Program-made: the position numbers and the translations under genes | NCBI GenBank assembly: GCA_024638355.1 | Contig: JAHEKO010000014.1 | Span: 10,945-19,409, forward strand | DNA from: Acidobacteriota bacterium | Lineage (GTDB): Bacteria; Acidobacteriota; Thermoanaerobaculia; Multivoradales; JAHEKO01 | DNA: 8,465 nucleotides | Reading direction: 5' to 3' | The notes under the pieces: generated by a model | Databases searched by the model: none | What the model was told of the DNA's origin: nothing | The model's input: the letters and a program-made list of their open reading frames with translations, nothing else | In this document: piece after piece, positions 1-5,036 of the stretch | Numbering within the stretch: position 1 is the stretch's first letter | Layout: every line of letters starts with the position of its first letter

Positions 1-1074
1 GCGGTCCGGTTCGTCAAGGGTCTGGGCTCGGTCACCAACCTCTCGCAGGACTTCCCCTGGGGCCTGTGGATCGGCTTCGACGTGGTGACCGGCGTCGCCC
101 TGGCCGGCGGCGCCTACCTGGTCACCTTCGCCGTCTACGTGCTCCAGGTGGAGAAGTACCGCCCGATCGTTCGAGCTACGGTGCTCAACGGCCTGCTCGC
201 CTACGTCTTCTACGCCGGTGCTCTGGTGTTCGATCTCGGCCGACCTTGGAACATCGTCAATCCGATCATCGGTAACTCGTTCGGCTACAACTCGGTGCTG
301 TTTCTCGTCGCCTGGCACTTCATGCTCTACATGATCGCCGAGTTCATCGAGTTCTCGCCGGTCGTGGCGGAGTGGATGGGCCTGGAGCGACTCCGCCGCA
401 TCCTGCGCGCGCTGACGGTGGGCGCGGTCATCTTCGGCGTGACCCTGTCGACGCTCCATCAGTCCGGACTCGGCGCGCTCTTCTTGCTGGCCAAGTCGAA
501 GATCCATCCCCTCTGGTACTCGGAGTTCATCCCCCTCCTCTTCCTGGTGTCGAGCATCTTCGCCGGGCTGTCGATGGTCATCATCGAGGGGACGATCAGC
601 CACCGCGTTTTCAAGGAGCGGGTCGGGCTCGGGCACAGGGAATTCGAGGAGATCATCCTGGGTCTCGGCAAGGGCGCCGCCATCTCGCTCTTCGTCTACT
701 ACTTCTTCAAGGCGCTCATCTTCATTCACGAGAAACAGTGGTCCCTGATCGCCGGCGGTTGGGGTGCCTGGTACCTGTTGGAGGTGATCGGTCTGGTGCT
801 CGTACCGTGCTTCCTGTTCGCCTACGGCGTGCGCAACCGGAGCGTGGGCATTGTCCGGCTCGCGGCGGTCCTGACGCTGATCGGCATCGTCCTCAACCGC
901 ATGAATACTTCGGTCATCGCCTTCAACTGGCAGGCAACGGTGCGCTACGTGCCGTCCTGGCAGGAGGTGGTCGTGACGCTGATGGTCATCTTCGCCGAGA
1001 TCTGGGTCTTCCGCTGGGTGGTGAACCGAATGGCGGTGATGGGTCCGGTACCGAAGGCGGTTTCCGAGATTTGA
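1..1074 (+). CDS. hybB: HybB/NrfD-family integral membrane quinone-interacting subunit (5' partial)
   Basis: The reading frame is open from base 1 and ends at TGA 1072-1074, giving 357 visible residues. The segment with GLGSVTNLS and PWGLWIGFDV at residues 8-27 is a hallmark of the HybB family and lies well inside the protein, so roughly 30-40 N-terminal residues, including the first membrane helix, are off the window; an internal GTG at 82 is not the start. I count about nine membrane spans, near residues 28-50, 59-80, 95-117, 137-160, 173-195, 225-245, 255-278, 285-303 and 320-340; HybB proteins usually have about ten. The TLSTLHQSGLG segment near residue 145 is another family signature. 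Relatives carry no haem and pass electrons between a periplasmic Fe-S partner (HybA, HmcB or similar) and menaquinone, some with proton movement. The partner should lie just upstream. Family assignment is firm; the parent complex (hydrogenase, Hmc-like or other) cannot be decided here. Confidence 0.9.
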   Translation, partial: AVRFVKGLGSVTNLSQDFPWGLWIGFDVVTGVALAGGAYLVTFAVYVLQVEKYRPIVRATVLNGLLAYVFYAGALVFDLGRPWNIVNPIIGNSFGYNSVLFLVAWHFMLYMIAEFIEFSPVVAEWMGLERLRRILRALTVGAVIFGVTLSTLHQSGLGALFLLAKSKIHPLWYSEFIPLLFLVSSIFAGLSMVIIEGTISHRVFKERVGLGHREFEEIILGLGKGAAISLFVYYFFKALIFIHEKQWSLIAGGWGAWYLLEVIGLVLVPCFLFAYGVRNRSVGIVRLAAVLTLIGIVLNRMNTSVIAFNWQATVRYVPSWQEVVVTLMVIFAEIWVFRWVVNRMAVMGPVPKAVSEI

Positions 1075-1084
1075 GAGGCACAGC

Positions 1085-1207
1085 ATGCTGGAGTCCTTCC
1101 GCTACGTGAACATCTTCGAGACCAAGGGTCTCGAGTACCTGCTGCTGATCTGCTTCCTGCTGCTGCTCGTGGCGCTCGTTCGCTACATGCGCCCGCGCGG
1201 CCGGTAG
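1085..1207 (+). CDS. 40-residue single-span membrane micro-protein, HmcD-like accessory subunit (putative)
   Basis: This ATG-to-TAG frame of 40 codons starts 10 bp after the HybB-like stop and has a good Shine-Dalgarno, GAGAGG at 1073-1078, six bases before the ATG. The protein has a short polar N-terminus (SFRYVNIFETKG), one hydrophobic helix at about residues 18-34 (LEYLLLICFLLLLVALV) and a basic tail (RYMRPRGR), which predicts a single-pass inner-membrane protein with the tail in the cytoplasm. From memory of the families, not a search, small proteins with an N-terminal F-x-x-TKG-x-EYL pattern sit beside NrfD-like subunits (HmcD in Desulfovibrio Hmc complexes) or form the membrane anchor of GcvH-like proteins in sulfate reducers. 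I infer an assembly or structural subunit of the complex containing the upstream protein. It is short enough to be missed by length-filtered gene calling. Confidence 0.72.
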   Translation: MLESFRYVNIFETKGLEYLLLICFLLLLVALVRYMRPRGR

Positions 1208-1233
1208 CCGGAGGCGAGTGGCGCCCACCCCTC

Positions 1234-1302
1234 GAGACGGGGCGTGCCGTCTCCGGACCGCCCATACTCGGGGCGGAGGCCCTCGGTGCCTGCAAGGGCA
1301 GG
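1234..1302 (+). other. Three tandem short inverted repeats in the gap before the oxidoreductase genes
   Basis: The 99-bp gap holds three non-overlapping perfect inverted repeats. The first is 7 bp, 1234-1240 against 1247-1253, with a 6-nt loop. The second is 6 bp, 1258-1263 against 1271-1276, with a 7-nt loop. The third is 5 bp, 1289-1293 against 1298-1302, with a 4-nt loop, and its 3' arm touches the GGAGG just before the ATG at 1307. No T-run follows any of them, so a classical intrinsic terminator is not supported. They could be an RNA processing or stability element separating membrane-subunit from oxidoreductase expression, or chance pairing in G+C-rich sequence. I see no convincing promoter in this gap. 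Confidence 0.35.
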
Positions 1303-1305
1303 AGG
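1275..1305 (+). promoter_or_regulatory. Two competing Shine-Dalgarno motifs that bear on the alpha-subunit start
   Basis: GGAGG at 1275-1279 lies six bases before an in-frame GTG at 1286. A second GGAGG at 1301-1305 lies only one base before the ATG at 1307, too close for normal use, although AAGGG at 1294-1298 is eight bases from that ATG. Spacing alone favours GTG 1286, adding seven residues (MPARAGG). Family similarity favours ATG 1307, because the conserved N-terminal block RHFTNGSTA follows it directly. Confidence 0.4.
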
Positions 1306-1306
1306 C

Positions 1307-2425
1307 ATGCGCCACTTCACGAACGGATCGACCGCGATCGTGCGCGGCGCCCTGGCGTCGGGCTGCGACTTCTTCGCCGGCTATCCGATCACCCCGGCCT
1401 CGCCGATCCTGATGCAGCTCCTCCACGAGCTGCCCAGAGCGGGCGGCGTGGGCATCCAGGCCGAGGACGAGATCGCCGCGATCGGCATGTGCATCGGCGC
1501 CGCCATGTCGGGTGCCCGGGCGATGACCGCGACCAGCGGCCCCGGGATCAGCCTCTACAGCGAGAACATCGGGCTGGCGATCATGGGCGAGGTGCCGCTG
1601 GTCATCGTCGACGTCCAGCGGCTCGGTCCGGCCACCGGCGGCGCGACCACGGTGGGCCAGGGCGACGTCCAGTTCGTGCGCTGGGGCACCTCGGGCGGCT
1701 ATCCGATCATCGCGCTGGCGCCGTCGTCGATCGGCGAGTGCTACGCGCTGACCCGCCGGGCGTTCGACCTCGCCGAGCGCTTCCGCGTGCCGGTCTTCCT
1801 GCTGACCGACAAGGAGCTCAACACCACCAACAACACGATCGATGCCGGAGAATGCGCCGAGCCCGACGCGGCGGCGGCGCACGGCGCGCCGATCCGAGAG
1901 CCGGCCCCGGCCGGCGAGCCCTATCGCTACGAGCCGGCGGCCGAGGTGCCGCCGATGGCTTGCTACGGTGACGTTCCCGGCCTGCGCTTCACCGGCTCCA
2001 CCCACGACGAGCGCGCCTTCATCACCAAGGACGCCGAGACGGTCGAGCGCCTGAATCGACACCTGGAGGCCAAGATCGAGGCGCACCGTACCGCCCTCGA
2101 GCTGGCCACGGTCGACCTCGAGCCCGGTGCGGAGACGCTCTGGATCAGCTACGGGGTGACCGCCGGCGCGATGCGCGAGGCGGTGCGCGCGGCGCGGGCG
2201 GCGGGTCGGAAGATCTCGGCGCTGACGCTTCAGACCCTGTGGCCGGTACCGGAGTCGACTCTCCGTCACGCCCTCGGCGGCGCGCGCCGGGTGGTGGTCG
2301 CGGAGCTCAATCTCGGCCAGTACCGCCTGGAGGTCGAGCGCCTCGCCCGGCATCAGGAGGTGATCGGGTTGAACCGTGTGGACGGCGGCCTGATCGGCCC
2401 CGACCAGTTCCTGGAGGCGGCGTGA
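1307..2425 (+). CDS. korA: 2-oxoacid:ferredoxin (acceptor) oxidoreductase, alpha subunit
   Basis: The 372-residue product is a free-standing alpha subunit of the CoA-dependent 2-oxoacid:ferredoxin oxidoreductase family, which decarboxylates 2-oxoacids to acyl-CoA with ferredoxin as acceptor. The pyrimidine-binding domain covers about residues 1-185: an N-terminal RHFTNGSTAIVRGAL block, GYPITPAS (25-32), an EDE acidic motif (53-55), TATSGPGISL (74-83), and SENIGLAIMGEVPLVIVDVQR (85-105) followed by GPATGGATT. A Rossmann-like transketolase C-terminal domain follows at about 270-350, with a variable linker around 195-265. The length matches non-fused KorA/VorB alpha chains, and there is no N-terminal gamma domain, which is instead fused to the next gene. 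ATG 1307 is chosen by family alignment; GTG 1286 is an alternative. The gene overlaps the beta-gamma gene by 4 bp, so translation is probably coupled. Substrate (2-oxoglutarate, branched-chain, pyruvate or other) is not determined; the symbol marks the family only. Confidence 0.9.
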   Translation: MRHFTNGSTAIVRGALASGCDFFAGYPITPASPILMQLLHELPRAGGVGIQAEDEIAAIGMCIGAAMSGARAMTATSGPGISLYSENIGLAIMGEVPLVIVDVQRLGPATGGATTVGQGDVQFVRWGTSGGYPIIALAPSSIGECYALTRRAFDLAERFRVPVFLLTDKELNTTNNTIDAGECAEPDAAAAHGAPIREPAPAGEPYRYEPAAEVPPMACYGDVPGLRFTGSTHDERAFITKDAETVERLNRHLEAKIEAHRTALELATVDLEPGAETLWISYGVTAGAMREAVRAARAAGRKISALTLQTLWPVPESTLRHALGGARRVVVAELNLGQYRLEVERLARHQEVIGLNRVDGGLIGPDQFLEAA

Positions 2426-3741
2426 GCTCCACCACCATCACCCCGCTCGGCACCTTCCGGAACGAGACGCCCTACCCGTTCTGTCCCGGCTGCGGCCACG
2501 GGCCGATCCTGGATCGGCTGAACGAGGCGCTGGTGCGGCTGGAGCTCGACCCGCGGCGGGTCGTCCTGGTGAGCGACATCGGCTGCTCGGGGCTTTCGGA
2601 TCAGTACTTCGCGACCAGCGCCTTCCACGGCCTGCATGGCCGCAGCGTCACCTACGCCACGGGCATCAAGCTCGCGCGGCCCGAGCTGACGGTGGTCGTG
2701 CTGATGGGCGACGGCGGCACCGGGATCGGCGGGCACCATCTGATCAACGCCGCCCGTCGCAACATCGGTATCACCGTTCTGGTCTTCAACAACTTCAACT
2801 TCGGCATGACCGGCGGCCAGCACTCGACAACGACGCCGCTCGGTGCGCTCACCTCGACGACGCCGCTCGGCAACCTCGAGCGGCCGCTCGACATCTGCGG
2901 CACCGTGGCCGCCAACGGCGCCGCCTACGTCTGCCGCGCGACGAGCTTCGACGGCGATCTGGCGGATCGCATCGCCGAAGCGATTCGCCGGCCCGGCTTC
3001 GCGCTGCTCGACGTCTGGGAGCTGTGCACGGCGTACTTCCTGCCCGCCAACCGCTGGTCGAAGAAGTCGCTGGAGGCGACCCTGGGCGAGCTCGACTTCG
3101 CCACCGGGGTGCTGCGCGATGAGCCGGTCGGCGAGTACGCGGCGGCCTACCGCGAGCGCGCGGCGGGCTTGGCGACAGGCGGCCGGGACGAGCTGGAGGC
3201 GCTCGAGCCGCGATTCTCGGCGCGCCTGGACCGCAAGATCTCGGTGACGCTCGGCGGCTCGGCGGGTGCCAAGGTGGGCTCGGCGGCGCGGCTCGCCGCC
3301 CGGGCCGCGGTGCTCTCGGGATTGTGGGCGGCCGAGCGCAGCGACTATCCGGTGACGGTGAAATCCGGCTACAGCGTCTCCGAGCTGATCCTCGCGCCGG
3401 AGCCGATCGATCACGCCGGCGCCGAGCGCCCCGACGTGATCGGCCTGCTGTCGGCGGAGGGCCTGCGCAAGGCGCGGCCGCTGCTCGCGCGCATGGACGA
3501 GCGCGGCCGCGTGTTCACCCTGCCGCGTCTGGGGCCGGTCGAGACCCGGTCGGCGGTCGAGACGCTCGATCTCGGAGCACAGGTCCCCAGAACGGGCGTC
3601 GCGCTCGCCTTCGTCGCCGCGCTCTTCAAGCGGCTCGGCTGTTTCCCGCCGGAGGCCTTCGCCGCCGCCGCGAGCCTCCTGCCCGACAGCTATCGCAGAG
3701 AAGGGGAGCGCGCGGTAGCCGCCGGGCTCGAGGCCGCGTAG
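2422..3741 (+). CDS. korB: 2-oxoacid:ferredoxin (acceptor) oxidoreductase, fused beta-gamma subunit
   Basis: The start is GTG 2422 in a GTGA overlap with the alpha-subunit stop, giving 439 residues. Residues 1-230 or so are the thiamine-diphosphate-binding beta subunit. CPGCGH (C21, C24), DIGCSG (C55) and ELCTAYF (C202) supply the four cysteines expected for the single [4Fe-4S] cluster of KorB-type subunits. The cofactor motif begins GDGG at 96-99 and ends NN at 123-124, followed by FGMTGGQHS. Residues about 272-439 are a gamma (POR-type) domain starting VTLGGSAGAKVGSAARLAA and ending in helical LPDSYRREGERAV. Usual KorB proteins are about 280-300 residues and carry no gamma domain, so this is a beta-gamma fusion joined by a linker at about 235-270. 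No ferredoxin-like delta domain is present. With the alpha chain it should form the complete catalytic unit in the cytoplasm. The first half of the cofactor motif is unusual: GDGG-T-G-IGGHH rather than the common GDGD-x3-IGGNH. Confidence 0.9.
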   Translation: MSSTTITPLGTFRNETPYPFCPGCGHGPILDRLNEALVRLELDPRRVVLVSDIGCSGLSDQYFATSAFHGLHGRSVTYATGIKLARPELTVVVLMGDGGTGIGGHHLINAARRNIGITVLVFNNFNFGMTGGQHSTTTPLGALTSTTPLGNLERPLDICGTVAANGAAYVCRATSFDGDLADRIAEAIRRPGFALLDVWELCTAYFLPANRWSKKSLEATLGELDFATGVLRDEPVGEYAAAYRERAAGLATGGRDELEALEPRFSARLDRKISVTLGGSAGAKVGSAARLAARAAVLSGLWAAERSDYPVTVKSGYSVSELILAPEPIDHAGAERPDVIGLLSAEGLRKARPLLARMDERGRVFTLPRLGPVETRSAVETLDLGAQVPRTGVALAFVAALFKRLGCFPPEAFAAAASLLPDSYRREGERAVAAGLEAA

Positions 3742-3754
3742 CCCGCAATCGATC

Positions 3755-3760
3755 AAGGAG
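3755..3760 (+). promoter_or_regulatory. Strong ribosome binding site AAGGAG
   Basis: AAGGAG lies seven bases upstream of ATG 3768 in the 26-bp gap after the beta-gamma gene. It fixes the start of the small CxxC protein and suggests this protein is translated independently of, and perhaps more strongly than, the oxidoreductase subunits. Confidence 0.8.
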
Positions 3761-3767
3761 ACTGTCT

Positions 3768-4142
3768 ATGGAAGTGAACTACCCGAACTACTACCACCGA
3801 ATTCAGGGCCTCATCTCGTCGATGTCCGAGCGGTTGCCGGAGCAGATGACGGCCTTCACCCAGCTGCACAAGAGCGCCACCGCCGATGGAGCCCTCAACC
3901 GCAAGACCAAGGAGCTGATCGCTCTGGGCGTGGCGATGACGGTCAACTGCGACGGCTGCATCGCCTATCACGTCAAGGACGCCCTCGAAGCGGGAGCCTC
4001 CGAGGAGGAGATCGTCGAGACCATCGGCGTCGTCGTGATGATGGGAGGCGGCCCGGCCGTCGTCTACGGCTGCCAGGCTCTCGAGGCTCTCGGACAGTTC
4101 CTCAAGGAGCAGCGGGAAGATCGCTCCATTCCGGCTCTCTGA
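3768..4142 (+). CDS. AhpD-like carboxymuconolactone decarboxylase family protein
   Basis: The 124-residue product is a single all-alpha CMD domain. E49, C61, C64 and H68 reproduce the E-x11-C-x2-C-x3-H spacing of the AhpD active site, in which the Cys pair and a Glu-His relay carry out thiol-disulfide exchange with lipoylated partners. A predicted helix with VVVMMGGGPAVVYG follows at about residues 88-101, as in other CMD proteins. Family members act as peroxidase or thiol-reductase partners, and usually assemble as trimers or hexamers. The start ATG is preceded by AAGGAG. The gene lies 26 bp after the oxidoreductase beta-gamma gene and 2 bp before the CBS gene, so co-transcription is very likely. 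I infer a role in protecting or thiol-coupling the oxygen-sensitive 2-oxoacid oxidoreductase; the true substrate is not visible. A decarboxylase role is less likely because both cysteines are kept. Confidence 0.88.
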   Translation: MEVNYPNYYHRIQGLISSMSERLPEQMTAFTQLHKSATADGALNRKTKELIALGVAMTVNCDGCIAYHVKDALEAGASEEEIVETIGVVVMMGGGPAVVYGCQALEALGQFLKEQREDRSIPAL

Positions 4143-4144
4143 TC

Positions 4145-4513
4145 ATGAGCTCCGAGATCCGTAGCCTCATGGTGACGGCGGTGGTCACCGCCACCCCGGA
4201 GGAGACGATCGGCGAGGTGCGGCAGAAGATCTCCCAGCTCCACATCGGCGCCGTTCCGGTGGTGAGCGCCGCGGGGACGCTGCTGGGCATCGTCACCGCC
4301 GATGATCTGGTGCGGGACTACGAGGGCACCCTGCCGATCTCCCGGGTGATGAGCGAGCCGGTCCAGACCCTGTCGCCGGATACCGACGTCGGGGAGGCCG
4401 CGCGCGTCATGCGCACCGAGCGTCACCACCACGTGGTGGTGGTCGAGGACGATCGCATCGTCGGAATCCTCAGCGCGTTCGATCTCCTCCGGCGGCTCGA
4501 AGAGCGCGCCTGA
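4145..4513 (+). CDS. Two-CBS-domain (Bateman module) protein
   Basis: The 122-residue product consists almost wholly of two CBS repeats, at about residues 8-58 and 68-118. Each has the V-M or L-M start, a T-x-x-P-x-x-T/D segment (T17-T21 and S77-D81) and the nucleotide-binding ending G-h-h-[TS]-x-x-D: GIVTADD at 48-54 and GILSAFD at 107-113. Those endings are typical of repeats that bind the ribose-phosphate of AMP, ATP or SAM. A HHH run at 94-96 sits before the last strand. No enzyme or transport domain is attached, so it is a stand-alone sensor. It begins two bases after the stop of the CxxC gene without its own Shine-Dalgarno, pointing to reinitiation by ribosomes from upstream. I infer adenylate-dependent regulation of the oxidoreductase block; no direct partner can be named. 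Confidence 0.88.
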   Translation: MSSEIRSLMVTAVVTATPEETIGEVRQKISQLHIGAVPVVSAAGTLLGIVTADDLVRDYEGTLPISRVMSEPVQTLSPDTDVGEAARVMRTERHHHVVVVEDDRIVGILSAFDLLRRLEERA

Positions 4514-4676
4514 TCCGTCCGCCTCTGCGCGCGGTTGTCTACTGCCGGGTGAGATCGAAAGCGACGCCCTCGGAAGTCTCACGAAAGCTGCAATGTTCGC
4601 CGCCGACCCGATGCCGGTCGTGAGCCCGAGCCGCTCGGATTCGCCAAGGCGTTCACGAAGGGCTAGACTTCCTGGC
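4514..4676. other. 163-bp intergenic region between the redox block and the lipid-transport operon
   Basis: I see no supported gene here. An ATG at 4593 could extend the next gene by 28 codons, but the extension would be Arg/Ser/Pro-rich and lacks a ribosome site. Visible structure includes a 6-bp inverted repeat 4549-4554 against 4577-4582 with a 22-nt loop, a direct repeat CGAAAGC at 4556-4562 and 4582-4588, and two adjacent small hairpins at 4604-4620 (5-bp arms) and 4626-4638 (5-bp arms, 3-nt loop). None is followed by a T-run, so termination of block 1 is not demonstrated. The repeats around 4549-4588 might be a regulator site, but this is weak. Confidence 0.4.
4640..4669 (+). promoter_or_regulatory. 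Putative promoter of the lipid-transport operon, TAGACT -10 box
   Basis: TAGACT at 4664-4669 resembles a sigma-70 -10 box, matching TATAAT at four of six bases. A weak -35-like TTCGCC lies at 4640-4645 with an 18-bp spacer. The box ends seven bases before ATG 4677, so the expected transcription start falls at or beside the A of the ATG, giving a leaderless or near-leaderless mRNA. The absence of a Shine-Dalgarno at normal distance (AAGGG at 4658-4662 is 14 bases away) is consistent with that. Confidence 0.42.
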
Positions 4677-5036
4677 ATGTCTTCGCTGTCCATCGACTTC
4701 GACCCCGACGCCCGGCCGGCGACCGCGATGCTGCGTCTGAGCGGGCGCGCCGAGTACCGCGACGCCGGCGCCCTGCGCAAGGCGCTCTTCGACGCGATGC
4801 CCGCCGCGGCCGACAAGAATCTGGTGGTCGACCTGGACTCCCTCGAAGCGATCGATACGGCGGCGATGGCGGTGCTGATCGAGGGCCTGAAGGCGACCCA
4901 CAACCGCGGCCCCGACATGTACCTGGTGGGCGCCCACGAGTCGATCCGGCTGGTCTTCAGGCTGGCCGGGCTCGAGGATGCCCTGACCCGCTGCTTCGGC
5001 TGCATGTCGGACATGGAGCGAGCGATAGCGGTTTAG
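4677..5036 (+). CDS. STAS-domain protein, MlaB-like subunit of an MCE ABC transporter
   Basis: The 119-residue product is a lone STAS domain: a beta strand ATAMLRLSGR (15-24), a helix ending DAMP, strand NLVVDLDSL (48-56), then AIDTAAMAVLIEGL, with T61 at the position of the phosphorylatable Ser/Thr of anti-sigma antagonists and the functionally important Thr of MlaB. A final strand (MYLVGAHESI) and helix complete the fold. In Mla-type transporters the STAS subunit binds the ATPase on the cytoplasmic side and supports complex assembly or activity. Its place as first gene, with the stop and the next start sharing one base (TAGTG), supports that role over an anti-sigma antagonist role; no anti-sigma kinase gene is nearby. 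ATG 4677 is chosen because the STAS fold starts immediately after it and a -10-like box lies just upstream. Confidence 0.85.
   Translation: MSSLSIDFDPDARPATAMLRLSGRAEYRDAGALRKALFDAMPAAADKNLVVDLDSLEAIDTAAMAVLIEGLKATHNRGPDMYLVGAHESIRLVFRLAGLEDALTRCFGCMSDMERAIAV

Noticed and set aside
82..84. GTG 82 as the start of the HybB-like gene
   Set aside because: The frame is open and conserved from base 1 (GLGSVTNLS and PWGLWIGF precede it), so the gene simply begins outside the window.
1234..1253. Intrinsic transcription terminator after the micro-protein gene
   Set aside because: The 7-bp stem is real, but the sequence after it has no T-run, so termination is not supported.
986..2353. Very long open reading frame on the minus strand (455 codons) opposite the alpha-subunit gene
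   Set aside because: It is Arg/Gly/Ala/His-rich with no recognisable domain and lies opposite a strongly conserved enzyme; this is the usual stop-poor antisense shadow in G+C-rich coding DNA.
2239..2421. Upstream extension of the beta-gamma gene by 61 codons
   Set aside because: It would overlap the conserved alpha-subunit C-terminus and reads as Arg/Pro/Gly-rich sequence; the family N-terminus fits GTG 2422.
2353..3756. Minus-strand open frame of 467 codons opposite the beta-gamma gene
   Set aside because: Low-complexity basic composition without motifs; the opposite strand encodes clear Cys and thiamine-diphosphate motifs.
4626..4638. Intrinsic terminator between the two blocks
   Set aside because: Only a 5-bp stem with a 3-nt loop and no T-run follows.
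4593..4676. N-terminal extension of the STAS protein from ATG 4593
   Set aside because: Arg/Ser/Pro-rich, no ribosome site, and the STAS fold starts right after ATG 4677.
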